A DNA stretch of 64,000 nt from positions 36,952 to 100,951 of the forward strand of contig MWER01000012.1 of assembly GCA_002071175.1 (NCBI GenBank). The letters run 5' to 3'. Below, in pieces: positions 19,320 to 28,743 of the stretch. The notes beneath the pieces were generated by a model. It did no database searches and was not told the origin of the DNA. It saw nothing but the letters and a program-made list of their open reading frames with translations. The stretch is from Bacteroidetes bacterium ADurb.Bin037. Lineage in GTDB: Bacteria > Bacteroidota > Bacteroidia > Bacteroidales > UBA932. Position 1 is the stretch's first letter; each line of letters begins with the position of its first letter. The translations under genes and the position numbers were made by a program.

Positions 19320-20030
19320 TTATTGTGGAATAAAACGATAGACTATTTTCCCCGGTTGCAGGGCAGGGGCTTGGGTCGAAGCAGTAAACCGACTTTGTCT
19401 GGCCGCTCGCAGGGCAAACTCCTGCAGACACCGATCCTGGGATGAAAAAGCAGCTTCTATGGAAGCTTTTTGCACATAACCTTTTCTATCTACCTGAATA
19501 GAAACCGTTACGTCTCCTCCCCCCAGGCATTTATACACAGGGATAGACAGACTCATGGCTTTTCTTCCTTCCAGCCAGTATTCCAGGACAGCCGGCCCCG
19601 TATAAGGTTTTACCTCCTGTTTTTCATCTTCAGTTCCGCCAACGCTCATGGTTTCGTTACCTCCCTGTTCTTCTACTTCTTTTCTGGCGGCATCCAGCCG
19701 TTTTTGCAATTCTTCCGCTTCCTTATAGACTTGTGATGGATCCGTGTGCCTGTCATCCTTAAGGGCAAGGTTTCTCTGTGTGGCATCAACTGCAACGTTT
19801 CTGGATTGCCTTTGTATACCGGATATCAGATCTTCCAGTTCTTCGCTCAACTGTGCTCTCATATTTTCCCGCATTTGTGCCGCCTCCAGTTCTTCCTGTT
19901 GAGTAAAATCAAGTACAAAGGAGGACTCTTTGCGTATCATGGATGAAAATTGAAGCGATAGAAAAACGATCAGTACAACCAGGTGTACAATGACAGTCAG
20001 ATAAAGTCCGATTCTTGTTTCCTTTTTCAT
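19320..20030 (-). CDS. TonB-like energy transducer family protein
   Basis: 236 residues. An N-terminal anchor helix (LYLTVIVHLVVLIVFLSLQF) is followed by a long charged, helical periplasmic region (about 35-125) and a C-terminal domain resembling TonB_C: VSIQVDRKGYVQKASIEAAF and ARQSRFTAS. It lacks the usual proline-rich linker and may act as a TonB paralogue or scaffold. ATG at 20030 was chosen over a GTG one codon upstream. No receptor or ExbBD gene is adjacent; the ExbBD operon is 6 kb away. Confidence 0.65.
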   Translation of the reverse strand: MKKETRIGLYLTVIVHLVVLIVFLSLQFSSMIRKESSFVLDFTQQEELEAAQMRENMRAQLSEELEDLISGIQRQSRNVAVDATQRNLALKDDRHTDPSQVYKEAEELQKRLDAARKEVEEQGGNETMSVGGTEDEKQEVKPYTGPAVLEYWLEGRKAMSLSIPVYKCLGGGDVTVSIQVDRKGYVQKASIEAAFSSQDRCLQEFALRAARQSRFTASTQAPALQPGKIVYRFIPQ

Positions 20031-20042
20031 CACGGGAAAAAC

Positions 20043-20657
20043 TTATCTGGTATGCAGTGCCTGTTCAATAGTAGAAATGAGCATGTTGATGGCTACAGTA
20101 TTATGGCCTCCCTGTGGGATGATGATGTCTGCATATCGCTTTGTAGGCTCAATAAATTGCAGATGCATGGGTTTGACCGTCTTTTCGTAGCGATCCAGCA
20201 CCTTGTTTACCGAACGTCCTCTTTCCACTATATCCCTGGAAATAACCCTGGAAAGTCTGTCGTCAGGATCTGCATCTACGAAGATTTTCATGTCCAGACA
20301 TTCTCTTAGGGAAGGGTCAGTAAAAATGAGGATGCCTTCCACAATAATAATCTGCGTAGGTTCAATATGGATCGTATCCTTTGACCGGGTACATGTAATG
20401 TACGAATACATAGGTTGCTCAATGGAATATCCTGCCTTCAATCGTTGGATTTGTTCCACCATCAGAGTCCAGTCAATGGAGTCGGGGTGATCGAAATTCA
20501 ATTCCTGTCTTTTTTCGAGCGGGAGGTGTGAATTGTCCTTGTAATAGGAGTCCTGGGGTATTACCGTTACCTGTGTCTGATCAAGCCGTTCAAGGATCTT
20601 GTTCACTACCGTTGTTTTTCCGGAACCGGTCCCGCCGGCTATGCCAATTACAAACAT
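20043..20657 (-). CDS. udk: Uridine kinase
   Basis: Phosphorylates uridine and cytidine in pyrimidine salvage. 204 residues, usual length, with P-loop GGTGSGKTTVV near residue 10, PQDSYYKD, and NFDHPDSIDW as conserved substrate motifs. It lies 2 bases after asnS in the same group. Confidence 0.97.
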   Translation of the reverse strand: MFVIGIAGGTGSGKTTVVNKILERLDQTQVTVIPQDSYYKDNSHLPLEKRQELNFDHPDSIDWTLMVEQIQRLKAGYSIEQPMYSYITCTRSKDTIHIEPTQIIIVEGILIFTDPSLRECLDMKIFVDADPDDRLSRVISRDIVERGRSVNKVLDRYEKTVKPMHLQFIEPTKRYADIIIPQGGHNTVAINMLISTIEQALHTR

Positions 20658-20659
20658 GA

Positions 20660-22051
20660 TCAGAATTCTGCAGATTTCGGTGTGCGCGGGAAGGGGATGA
20701 CATCCCTGATGTTTGACATACCGGTGATAAAAAGAAGAAGTCTTTCAAATCCCAGCCCGAAACCGGAATGAGGAGCCGTCCCAAATCGCCTTGTGTCAAG
20801 ATACCAGTCCAGTTCTTCTACGGACATGTTCATTTCCTTGATCCTTCTGGCAAGTGTATCCAGATCTTCCTCGCGTTGTGAACCTCCAATGATCTCACCG
20901 ATTTTCGGGAACAGGATATCCATAGCCCTTACGGTTTTTCTATCCGTGTTCTCTTTCATGTAAAAGGCTTTGATCTCTTTGGGATAATCGGTCATAATGA
21001 CGGGGCGTTTAAAGTGTTTTTCCACCAGATACCTTTCATGTTCGCTTTGCAGGTCTGTTCCCCATGATACGGGATACTCAAAGGATTGTCCGCTGGAACT
21101 CAGTATTTGGATTCCCTCTGTGTAGGTCAGTCGTGCAAATGTGGTATCACACACACTTTCCAGTCTTTCGATCAGATCTTTGTCTATCATATTGTTGAGG
21201 AACTGCAGGTCGGGGGCACAGTTCTCGAGGGCATACCGCACAAGATATTTGATGAAATCCTCTGCCAGATCCATGTTGTCATGGATATCGTAAAAGGCCA
21301 TTTCAGGTTCGATCATCCAAAATTCGGCCAGGTGTCTGGGTGTGTTGCTGTTTTCGGCACGGAAAGTCGGACCAAACGTATAGATCTCTCCCAATGCCAT
21401 GGCACCCAATTCTCCTTCAAGCTGGCCACTGACGGTCAGGCTTGTCTGGCGACCGAAGAAGTCCTGAGAATAGTCCACCAGGCCGTCTTTACCTCTGGGC
21501 GGATTGTTTAAATCCAGGGTAGTTACCTGGAACATCGCGCCGGCCCCCTCACAGTCAGAAGCGGTAATGATAGGGGTGTGGAGATAAACGAATCCCTTGT
21601 CATTAAAATATTTATGTATGGCAAAAGCCATGGCATGCCGGATCCTGAGTATGCATCCGAACGTATTTGTCCTGGGTCTGAGGTGGGCAATCTCCCTTAG
21701 GAATTCCATACTGTGCCCTTTCTTTTGAAGGGGATAGGTGGCAGGATCGGCTGTTCCGTATATCTCTACTTTCCTGGCCTGGATCTCTACAGACTGTTCA
21801 GTGCCCAAAGAAGGCACCAACAATCCTTCTACCCGCAGACACGCGCCGGTTGAAATGGGACGGAGCTCCTCTTCTTTGAACTGCTCCATATCACATACGA
21901 TCTGTACGTTGTGTATGGTTGAACCATCGTTAAGGGCAATGAAAGTGATCTTTTTATTGCCTCTTTTGGTGCGGACCCATCCCATAACAAGTACGGAAAC
22001 TCCCGGCTGCATCTTCAGGATGTCAATGATCTTGGTGCGTGATTTTATCAT
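20660..22051 (-). CDS. asnS: Asparaginyl-tRNA synthetase
   Basis: Class II synthetase charging tRNA-Asn. 463 residues: N-terminal OB-fold anticodon-binding domain ([21 protein letters not shown]), then the catalytic domain with motif 2 region [21 protein letters not shown] and motif 3 [15 protein letters not shown]. The [11 protein letters not shown] context fits AsnRS, not AspRS. It lies 4 bases after ahcY. Confidence 0.97.
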   Translation of the reverse strand: MIKSRTKIIDILKMQPGVSVLVMGWVRTKRGNKKITFIALNDGSTIHNVQIVCDMEQFKEEELRPISTGACLRVEGLLVPSLGTEQSVEIQARKVEIYGTADPATYPLQKKGHSMEFLREIAHLRPRTNTFGCILRIRHAMAFAIHKYFNDKGFVYLHTPIITASDCEGAGAMFQVTTLDLNNPPRGKDGLVDYSQDFFGRQTSLTVSGQLEGELGAMALGEIYTFGPTFRAENSNTPRHLAEFWMIEPEMAFYDIHDNMDLAEDFIKYLVRYALENCAPDLQFLNNMIDKDLIERLESVCDTTFARLTYTEGIQILSSSGQSFEYPVSWGTDLQSEHERYLVEKHFKRPVIMTDYPKEIKAFYMKENTDRKTVRAMDILFPKIGEIIGGSQREEDLDTLARRIKEMNMSVEELDWYLDTRRFGTAPHSGFGLGFERLLLFITGMSNIRDVIPFPRTPKSAEF

Positions 22052-22055
22052 AATA

Positions 22056-23450
22056 TCAATATCTGTAATAATCCGGTTTGAAAGGTCCGTCTTTGGTTAC
22101 TCCTATGTAATTTGCCTGTTTTTCGTTAAGTTGGGTCAACTCGACTCCCAGGTAATCCAGGTGAAGTCGGGCCACTTCTTCATCCAACTTTTTCGGAAGC
22201 TGGTAAACCCCCAGTTTGTGTTCCGTACTCCACAAAGAGATCTGTGCCAATACCTGGTTTGTAAAAGAGTTACTCATGACAAAAGATGGGTGACCGGTGG
22301 CACAACCAAGATTCACCAGCCTCCCTTCTGCCAGCAGTATGATAGAACGGCCGTCAGGAAAGATGAACTGATCTACCTGGGGTTTGATGTTGATTTTTCT
22401 GACACCTGGATATTGCATAAGTTCGTCTACCTGGATCTCATTGTCAAAATGCCCGATATTGCATACAATGGACTGATCCCGCATTTTTTCCATATGTTCC
22501 ACACGGATCACATCGCAATTTCCGGTTGCCGTTACAAAAATGCGACCTTCTTCCAGGCAGTTTTCCAGCCTACGTACCTCAAAACCTTCAATAGAAGCTT
22601 GCAATGCACAAATCGGATCGATCTCTGTAACGATGACGCGTGCCCCGTAGGAACGCATGCTTCTGGCACATCCTTTTCCCACATCCCCGTAACCGCATAC
22701 GACAACCACCTTGCCTGCGATCATAACGTCCGTAGCACGTTTGATACCGTCTGCCAATGATTCATGGCAGCCATACAGGTTGTCGAATTTTGATTTGGTT
22801 ACCGAATCATTTACGTTGATGGCTGGGAACAGGAGTTCTCCTTTTTCAAACATCTGGTAGAGCCGGTGAACTCCGGTAGTTGTTTCTTCGCTTACTCCTT
22901 TGATTTCTGCCGCCATCCGGGTCCACATGCCCGGACGTTCCCTGAGCGTTGTACGCAAGAGGGCTGCTATCGCTTTTTCTTCTGCGTTTTTATTGAGCTT
23001 ATTCAGAACAGAAGGATCCTTTTCAGCTGCAACACCTTTGTGAACAAGCAAAGTGGCATCTCCTCCGTCATCTACGATCAGATGAGGGCCCTTGTCTTGT
23101 GGGAAGGATAGTGCTTGCAGCGTACACCACCAATACTCTTCAATTGTTTCCCCTTTCCAGGCAAATACGGGAATGCCCGCATCTACCATGGCTGCTGCCG
23201 CATGATCCTGTGTGGAGAATATATTGCAAGAGGCCCAGCGCAGGTCTGCTCCCAGCATCCGGAGTGTCTCTATCAGAACGGCAGTTTGCACGGTCATATG
23301 CAAGCTTCCAGTAATACGTGCTCCAAGCAGGGGTTTCTTTCCTTTGTAACGACGCCGCAATGCCATCAGACCGGGCATTTCCGCTTCTGCCAGCGCAATC
23401 TCTTTTCTCCCAAAACCGGCAAGTCCCAGATCTTTTATCTTGTAATCCAT
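22056..23450 (-). CDS. ahcY: Adenosylhomocysteinase
   Basis: Reversibly splits S-adenosylhomocysteine to adenosine and homocysteine, recycling the product of methyltransferases. 464 residues from the chosen ATG (MDYKIKDLG). Substrate region [12 protein letters not shown] and NAD-binding [10 protein letters not shown] are intact, and the C-terminus ends KPDYYRY as usual. The longer frame to 23483 runs through the promoter box at 23464-23471, which supports the ATG at 23450. Confidence 0.97.
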   Translation of the reverse strand: MDYKIKDLGLAGFGRKEIALAEAEMPGLMALRRRYKGKKPLLGARITGSLHMTVQTAVLIETLRMLGADLRWASCNIFSTQDHAAAAMVDAGIPVFAWKGETIEEYWWCTLQALSFPQDKGPHLIVDDGGDATLLVHKGVAAEKDPSVLNKLNKNAEEKAIAALLRTTLRERPGMWTRMAAEIKGVSEETTTGVHRLYQMFEKGELLFPAINVNDSVTKSKFDNLYGCHESLADGIKRATDVMIAGKVVVVCGYGDVGKGCARSMRSYGARVIVTEIDPICALQASIEGFEVRRLENCLEEGRIFVTATGNCDVIRVEHMEKMRDQSIVCNIGHFDNEIQVDELMQYPGVRKINIKPQVDQFIFPDGRSIILLAEGRLVNLGCATGHPSFVMSNSFTNQVLAQISLWSTEHKLGVYQLPKKLDEEVARLHLDYLGVELTQLNEKQANYIGVTKDGPFKPDYYRY

Positions 23451-23463
23451 CTCTTTTTTTTTA

Positions 23464-23471
23464 CAAAGGTA
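23464..23471 (-). promoter_or_regulatory. -7 element of the ahcY promoter
   Basis: Minus strand TACCTTTG, a full TAnnTTTG match, 13 bases before the ahcY ATG. A TTTG at 23497-23494 is 22 bases upstream, slightly longer than the usual spacer. Confidence 0.55.
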
Positions 23472-23492
23472 AGCAAAAAACAAAATCCAGTC

Positions 23493-24263
23493 TCAAAAAC
23501 CAAGCGCTTCTTTGAGGGTTCTGTATCCTGAAGCGCTTATTTTGACGGACTTGCCATTGGTCAGGATGATCAGCTGTTGTTGTCCGTAACGTTCTATACG
23601 GCTGATTTTGGACACATTTACTATGAATGACCGGTGGATCCGGACGAACTGTGAGGGAGACAGGGTTTCCTGGAGGTGTTTCATGGTCTCCTCTTTCAGC
23701 CATTTTCCCTCCTCGGATACGAGCCATACGTAGTCCCCGTCTGCCTGAATATAAAGCAGATCCCCGACAGGAATAACTTTGATGCCGGTTCTCGAGCGCA
23801 CAACTATCTTATCCGGGTATTCTGTCGATGGCAAAGATTTCGGTACGGACTTTTCCAGTTGGGGCTCATTAGTTTTATCTGCTATTCCGGCTTTCTTTGC
23901 GAACAAGAAGATCAGGCATATGAGTGCGAAAATAAAGATCCGCAAAGGAATGATGCGTACAAATACATGAAATGCCTCCGGATCAAGATACAGATATATT
24001 GCCAAAAGGGGAATACCGGTAATGCCTGCACAGAAAATCATGTTCTGAACATAAGAAGGCATGCCGTAAGCGTCCATTTTACAGGTAAAAAGGCCCAGTC
24101 CCGTTATACATGCAGCAATGATCAATCCGTCTGCAAGTATTTCATACCAGGTGAAATATACAATCGAACCGGTCAGATAAGCAAACAGAAGCGCTGTCAG
24201 AAGAACAACGCCCGCTGTTACTGTTATCTTATATTTACCTGATTTCTCCACCGGCAAAGACAC
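23493..24263 (-). CDS. LytTR-family regulator with membrane domain
   Basis: 256 residues: N-terminal four to five membrane helices, then a C-terminal LytTR DNA-binding domain of about 100 residues with LLYIQADGDYVWLVSEEGKW and FVRIHRSFIVNVSKI. No receiver domain or sensor kinase is present. The frame starts with GTG at 24263, overlapping the LiaF-like gene by 29 bases; other GTG/TTG starts lie just inside. The coupling to a LiaF-like protein suggests an envelope-stress role, but this is inference. Confidence 0.82.
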   Translation of the reverse strand: MSLPVEKSGKYKITVTAGVVLLTALLFAYLTGSIVYFTWYEILADGLIIAACITGLGLFTCKMDAYGMPSYVQNMIFCAGITGIPLLAIYLYLDPEAFHVFVRIIPLRIFIFALICLIFLFAKKAGIADKTNEPQLEKSVPKSLPSTEYPDKIVVRSRTGIKVIPVGDLLYIQADGDYVWLVSEEGKWLKEETMKHLQETLSPSQFVRIHRSFIVNVSKISRIERYGQQQLIILTNGKSVKISASGYRTLKEALGF

Positions 24264-25017
24264 ATTCTGCTTTTATGATCAGTTTGGAATTCTTATCTAC
24301 ATCGGCCGTGAAAAGCCTGTTGTCCTTAAAGGAACCGAATACCGAATTACTTTGGATCTCTACGTTCCATTCTGCCGGTATATATAAGGTGATCCCTCCG
24401 AAGACCGAAGACACCTTAAGATAAGATACACCTTCCTGTAGGGTAGTCTTTCTCAGGTCCAGGGTGCCCCCTCCGAAAACATTTTCAATATTTCCTCCGC
24501 GAAATACGGGTTCTAGAAAGATACTGTCGGATCCGCCGAAAACCATTGAATAATTTACGTATCCGTTATCAAAACGGGCAGCCTCCCGAGGCGTATGATG
24601 CCTGTTCCCACAATAGGGCTGATCGCCTCTTCTGGCTTTTGTAAAGATCAGAATTCCCACTGCCACAAGGATTAGCGGCCATAAATTTTTCCAATTGAAT
24701 TTAGTAAACCATTCCATGCCCGGAAAAAGATCCAGGGAGCCAATGCGCGGCAACATGAAAATGGTCCCTATCACCAGCAATATGATGCCCTGGGTGATCT
24801 GCCTTCTTGCAAAGGATATGAGTCCTAATACAATCAGAAGCATTTGCCATGAGAGCAGAATGCGGCGTACTTCCCAGGAGATCCATCCGGCATTGGATAA
24901 AATTAGTATAGCACCGGCAAGGATCATGATAAGTCCGACGATGATCCCTCCTGAAAAATTGTTCCTGCGTCCCGGATCACGGGAGAGATCGGATTCCTGT
25001 TTGTCCAGAATTTCCAT
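24235..25017 (-). CDS. LiaF-like membrane protein (cell-wall-active antibiotic response type)
   Basis: 260 residues. The N-terminal half has about four membrane helices (GGIIVGLIMILAGAILILS, ILLSWQMLLIVLGLISF). The C-terminal half is a beta-rich repeat region with the recurring pattern VFGG (MVFGGSDSIF, NVFGGGTLDL, SVFGGITLYIP, SVFGSFKDN), the hallmark of LiaF/YvqF C-terminal domains. A promoter at 25048-25078 precedes it. It is probably in an operon with the LytTR regulator. Confidence 0.82.
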   Translation of the reverse strand: MEILDKQESDLSRDPGRRNNFSGGIIVGLIMILAGAILILSNAGWISWEVRRILLSWQMLLIVLGLISFARRQITQGIILLVIGTIFMLPRIGSLDLFPGMEWFTKFNWKNLWPLILVAVGILIFTKARRGDQPYCGNRHHTPREAARFDNGYVNYSMVFGGSDSIFLEPVFRGGNIENVFGGGTLDLRKTTLQEGVSYLKVSSVFGGITLYIPAEWNVEIQSNSVFGSFKDNRLFTADVDKNSKLIIKAECVFAGGEIR

Positions 25018-25047
25018 AATTCAAAATTTAAATTGTTAAGTATACCG

Positions 25048-25078
25048 CAAAAGTAAAGGCATACTGCTTCCGGTACAA
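25048..25078 (-). promoter_or_regulatory. Promoter of the LiaF-LytTR operon
   Basis: Minus strand TACTTTTG (25055-25048) matches TAnnTTTG. A partial -33 box TTG (25078-25076) lies 20 bases upstream. The leader to the ATG at 25017 is about 25 bases. Confidence 0.6.
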
Positions 25079-25131
25079 CAGGAGATCGGTGAATACAGCC
25101 TATAAACCCGACGAATGAATAATTTTCCGGG

Positions 25132-26337
25132 TTAAAAGGAAATTCCCATGGCCTGACAGATCTTTTTGGGAATATCCGTATTATCCATCCTGCCCGAAAA
25201 AAGTTCACTTTTTACCCCCATGGCATATACGGGAACAGGAATCCCCGTATGGGAAGAGGTAGTCCACATCCGGGCCTTTTGATTCATTTCACTTATCTGA
25301 TCGGCTTTTTTCCTGTCTCCGCTTTGCAGTAGTATGTCCTTAGATGCAGTCTGTTCTGCTATTTGGTCAGAATGCATGGTGTGCAGACCTTCCCACCCCA
25401 GGGATAGTCCCCCGGTTTCATGATCTGCAGTTACAATGATAAGGGTTTCCCGGGGATGTCTAGCAGCAAAATCTATAGCTACCTGAACGGCCAGGTCCAG
25501 GTCTATCGTTTCCAGGATAGAGGTTTTCGCATCATTGGAATGACAAGCCCAATCAATTTGACCGCTTTCACTCATTAGGAAAAAACCGTCTTCGTTTTCC
25601 AAAAAATCTATAGCAGCGGTAACAACGTCTGCATGTGTTAAGTCACCCTCTTTCCGGTCAATGGCATATGGCAGTGCGCCCAGGTAATTTTTTTCCTTGT
25701 CCTGGAGCAGTAACATTTTTTCAGCGTCACGGGACTTGTCAAATTCTTCCATTCCGTAAACAAGAGTGTATCCGGCGTTTTCTATCAGGGTTATAATTGA
25801 AACCTGATCTTTATTCCTTCCTTCCGGTTGAACAAATCCGCCGCCTCCGAAAAAGTCAAATCCGGTATCTGGCAATTGTACGGCTATATTGTAGTAATCA
25901 CTCCGTGATGCGGCATTGGCATAAAAAGCCCCGGGAGTGGCATGGTCTAGGGTAACGGTTGATGATACGCCTACTTTAAAACCTGCTTCCTTGATCTTGT
26001 AGGTAATCGCTTTTAGGTTAACTGAATCCGGGGCCATTCCCAGCATGCCGTTTTTGGTTTTGGTACCTGTGGCCAGAGCAGTCCCTGCAGCCGAGGAACA
26101 TGTAACCATATTACTGGCACTGTATGTGGTGACCGTTCCCAATACCGGGAAGGCGGTAAAGTTCAGTGTCCGGGACCCGATTTCTCCGTCGGATCCGGCC
26201 AGATAAGCTTCGGCAAGGGCGACTTGGGCCAATCCCATCCCATCCCCGATAAAGTAAAACACATATTTTGCCTTTGGTTCAGTATGTTGACAACTCACTA
26301 AAACCACTAAAAATAGAATGGTAAAAAACCTTTTCAT
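25132..26337 (-). CDS. Alkaline phosphatase, lipoprotein
   Basis: 401-residue PhoA-family phosphatase. The N-terminus has a lipobox (FLVVLVSCQH), placing it in the envelope. Metal and catalytic motifs are visible: FIGDGMGLAQVA, the nucleophile serine in NMVTCSSAAGTALATG, and TADHETGGLSLG. It releases phosphate from organic phosphoesters. It has its own promoter at 26360-26367, which merges with the terminator of the ExbD operon. Confidence 0.93.
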   Translation of the reverse strand: MKRFFTILFLVVLVSCQHTEPKAKYVFYFIGDGMGLAQVALAEAYLAGSDGEIGSRTLNFTAFPVLGTVTTYSASNMVTCSSAAGTALATGTKTKNGMLGMAPDSVNLKAITYKIKEAGFKVGVSSTVTLDHATPGAFYANAASRSDYYNIAVQLPDTGFDFFGGGGFVQPEGRNKDQVSIITLIENAGYTLVYGMEEFDKSRDAEKMLLLQDKEKNYLGALPYAIDRKEGDLTHADVVTAAIDFLENEDGFFLMSESGQIDWACHSNDAKTSILETIDLDLAVQVAIDFAARHPRETLIIVTADHETGGLSLGWEGLHTMHSDQIAEQTASKDILLQSGDRKKADQISEMNQKARMWTTSSHTGIPVPVYAMGVKSELFSGRMDNTDIPKKICQAMGISF

Positions 26338-26359
26338 GCTTATACAATTTTGTTAAGTG

Positions 26360-26367
26360 CAAAGATA
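26360..26367 (-). promoter_or_regulatory. -7 element of the alkaline phosphatase promoter
   Basis: Minus strand TATCTTTG, a full TAnnTTTG match, 22 bases before the ATG at 26337. Its first bases adjoin the U-tract of the upstream terminator. No Pho-box is claimed. Confidence 0.55.
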
Positions 26368-26400
26368 AAAAAAAAGCCGCAGGGTAAATTGCGGCTTTTT
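26366..26400 (-). terminator. Rho-independent terminator of the ExbB-ExbD operon
   Basis: Hairpin with arms AAAAAGCCGCA (26371-26381) and TGCGGCTTTTT (26390-26400), 11 base pairs around an 8-base loop, followed on the minus strand by a run of T. It sits 16 bases past the last exbD stop. The stem is A/T-flanked on both sides, so it could work in either direction, but only the minus-strand operon needs it. Confidence 0.88.
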
Positions 26401-26415
26401 TGTCATACATAGTTC

Positions 26416-26895
26416 TCAGAAACCGGAATGCTCTGTTTTTTTACGTGTAGAATACATGATCTTCAAAGCGGAACAACGCCGGAGTTCCTGTTTTACGTCC
26501 GTTACGATACCCATACGGACGTTTTCGTCAACTTTCAGATTTACCGTCATTAAAGGACGATCGGCTTCCGACATGGATTCACGTGAAGCAGCTATGAAGT
26601 CACGGATATCATCAATGGTACTGAACGTATCGTTCAATTGTATTCGTGAATCCGTCCCATATTGGGCCTGGAAAGCCGGAATAGGGCTCCCTATATTGAT
26701 GTGGCTGGCCAGGTCTTTCCGGTCAAGTTTGGCGATCTCGGTTGCTTCCGGAAGCCTGACAGTCACAACGCGTTCCACCTGACGGAAACTTACTGAGATC
26801 ATAAAGAAAAACAGAAGCATGAACACTACGTCCGGCAATGAAGCCGTACTGATAGGCTTTAAGCTTTTGTCCCGTTTGGTTTTAAATTTTGCCAT
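26416..26895 (-). CDS. ExbD/TolR family protein (second copy)
   Basis: 159 residues. One N-terminal membrane helix (SLPDVVFMLLFFFMISVSF) includes the proton-path aspartate typical of ExbD (position near 21), followed by a periplasmic domain. It partners ExbB-type channels to energise TonB or Tol machinery. It is the last gene of the operon, 12 bases after the first exbD and just before the terminator. Confidence 0.9.
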   Translation of the reverse strand: MAKFKTKRDKSLKPISTASLPDVVFMLLFFFMISVSFRQVERVVTVRLPEATEIAKLDRKDLASHINIGSPIPAFQAQYGTDSRIQLNDTFSTIDDIRDFIAASRESMSEADRPLMTVNLKVDENVRMGIVTDVKQELRRCSALKIMYSTRKKTEHSGF

Positions 26896-26907
26896 AGTTG
26901 TAACCTC

Positions 26908-27492
26908 CTATCTTCTTCTTCTGGTTTTGACTTCTCTCGGTTCTCTTTCGGAAAGGTTCATAGGAACGGCCTCTCTTACGATCCGTTGCTGATCCTCTTC
27001 AAGAAAATTATATTTTTTACCGAAATGTAACATTGCAAATTCGTCACGGACTTCATTGAACGCTTTCACCAGTTCGTTCTGAACTTGTATGTAAGCATTA
27101 TACGAAGTGCCGCGGTCGTTCTGCAAGGATACAACGGCACGGGATACCATAACGGGGCCAAAACCTTCGATGTCCCTTTCACGCTTTTCGGGCAGATTAG
27201 GCAAATTTGCCGGATTGGTGAGGAATTCCTTGACTTTGTCTTTAAGCATGGTGATATGCATTTCATGACCTCCTGCAAATAAGCGGTCGTTACTATTGAT
27301 TAGTACCACCATAATGTTCCGCTTGTTAATCTGCTCGGCTTCTACTTGTTGACTTTCATCGGGCATGGGAGGGAGACGACGTTGGATCCCTTTGTCCACA
27401 TCCATGGAAGTCGTCACCAGAAAGAAAATAAGCAGCAGAAAAGCAATATCTGCCATTGATCCTGCATTAATTTCTGGTACTGGTTTTGCCAT
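26908..27492 (-). CDS. ExbD/TolR family protein (first copy)
   Basis: 194 residues with one N-terminal membrane helix (AGSMADIAFLLLIFFLVTTSM) carrying the conserved aspartate, and a periplasmic domain longer than in the second copy. It ends in a basic tail (EVKTRRRR). Two dissimilar ExbD proteins in tandem with one ExbB are usual in Bacteroidota. Confidence 0.9.
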   Translation of the reverse strand: MAKPVPEINAGSMADIAFLLLIFFLVTTSMDVDKGIQRRLPPMPDESQQVEAEQINKRNIMVVLINSNDRLFAGGHEMHITMLKDKVKEFLTNPANLPNLPEKRERDIEGFGPVMVSRAVVSLQNDRGTSYNAYIQVQNELVKAFNEVRDEFAMLHFGKKYNFLEEDQQRIVREAVPMNLSEREPREVKTRRRR

Positions 27493-27512
27493 AATATAAT
27501 AATTTTACTGAA

Positions 27513-27938
27513 TTAATTTTTTCTAAGGCCATTATATACTGCACCGCCTATGATGGATAAAAAAGCTACAGCAATAAGGAAATAGGTCACAATAAGGCCT
27601 GTTTCTGTTAATTTAACAGCAGGACCTTCATGAACGGCTCCTGTTGCCAGTACAACCGGAGTTGCCGGAGCAAGCAAATAAGCTCCTCCCAAGACAACAA
27701 CAATTCCGACAATGGTAAAAATGACAGACTTGTAATTAATCTTGCGTTGCCTGATAGTTAAGAAAGGCAACACAATGATTAAAACAATTGCCAGCGCAAG
27801 CATTATATATGCCCAATTAAGAAAAGCATATGTCCAACCCTCCAGGTTATCACCTTCTGTATTCAAAAAATACAAAACGGTCATGACCAGGCTGATAACC
27901 ATAAGGGCTATAAGAGTTATTTTCGCTAGTCTATTCAT
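27513..27938 (-). CDS. Four-helix membrane protein in ExbB-ExbD operon
   Basis: 141 residues with four predicted membrane helices (ITLIALMVISLVMTVLYFL, YIMLALAIVLIIVLPFL, VIFTIVGIVVVLGGAYLL, YFLIAVAFLSIIGGAVYNGL). I do not recognise a named family. It lies between exbB (gap 9) and exbD (gap 20), on the same strand. The position suggests an accessory subunit or assembly factor of the proton channel; no function is established from sequence. Confidence 0.8.
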   Translation of the reverse strand: MNRLAKITLIALMVISLVMTVLYFLNTEGDNLEGWTYAFLNWAYIMLALAIVLIIVLPFLTIRQRKINYKSVIFTIVGIVVVLGGAYLLAPATPVVLATGAVHEGPAVKLTETGLIVTYFLIAVAFLSIIGGAVYNGLRKN

Positions 27939-27947
27939 TGTTACAGT

Positions 27948-28685
27948 TTATTTTTCGTATTTAACCAACATGTCTATCAGGGCAATAGATGCATCTTCCA
28001 TCTGGATGGTGATCTTTTCGATTTTTGACAGCAGGTAGTTATAGAATAACTGGAGGATAATGGCAACGATCAAACCACCGATAGTCGTGATCAAAGCAAC
28101 TTTAATACCTCCGGCTACAACGGTAGGAGAAATATCACCTGCAGCTTCAATGGCGTCGAATGCTGCAACCATCCCGACAACGGTTCCGAGGAATCCCAAC
28201 ATGGGAGCAATAGCTATAAAGAGCTGAATCCAGGAAAGATTCTTTTCAAGGAAAGTCATTTGTACACCTCCGTAGGAGACAACTGATTTTTCTACTGCTT
28301 CAAGACCTTGATCGGCACGCGACAGACCTTGATAGAAAATACTGGCCACAGGACCACGGGTGTTACGACAAACTTCCATTGCACTGGCAACGCCGCCATC
28401 TTTCAATGCGGCATCAATTTTAGGAAGGAATTTTGTAATATTGGTTTCGGAAAGTGTCAGATAAATGATACGCTCAATTGCAAGGGCAACACCAAAAATC
28501 AAACACAATAGGATGGAGGCCATAAACTCGGGACCACCTTCAATGAATTTGGTCTTGAGTTGCTGGTGAATGGGTACTTCAACCTGTTCTATTTCACCTG
28601 TAGGGGTGGCTGTTTGTGCGGCTGCGTACTGAGCAGAGATGGTAATGAATCCAAGAACTGCCAAGAATACGAAAAATTTTTTCAT
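27948..28685 (-). CDS. exbB: ExbB/TolQ/MotA proton channel protein
   Basis: 245 residues. A signal-peptide-like N-terminus (FFVFLAVLGFITISAQYAAAQ) is followed by three membrane helices in ExbB order: ASILLCLIFGVALAIERII, then LFIAIAPMLGFLGTVVGMVAAF with the family motif GFLGTV, and VAGGIKVALITTIGGLIVAI. It forms the proton channel with ExbD. It lies 58 bases after tRNA-Ser with no strong promoter between, only AACGTTTG at 28730-28723, one base off consensus. Confidence 0.92.
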   Translation of the reverse strand: MKKFFVFLAVLGFITISAQYAAAQTATPTGEIEQVEVPIHQQLKTKFIEGGPEFMASILLCLIFGVALAIERIIYLTLSETNITKFLPKIDAALKDGGVASAMEVCRNTRGPVASIFYQGLSRADQGLEAVEKSVVSYGGVQMTFLEKNLSWIQLFIAIAPMLGFLGTVVGMVAAFDAIEAAGDISPTVVAGGIKVALITTIGGLIVAIILQLFYNYLLSKIEKITIQMEDASIALIDMLVKYEK

Positions 28686-28743
28686 TTCAGTTGAATAATT
28701 AGAGTTAAGAATTATAGTTTATCAAACGTTTTCCAAAGTGTTG

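Noticed and set aside
21738..22760. 340-residue plus-strand reading frame
   Set aside because: It lies antisense to asnS and ahcY, crosses their junction, and has low-complexity Cys/His-rich content without any family motif.
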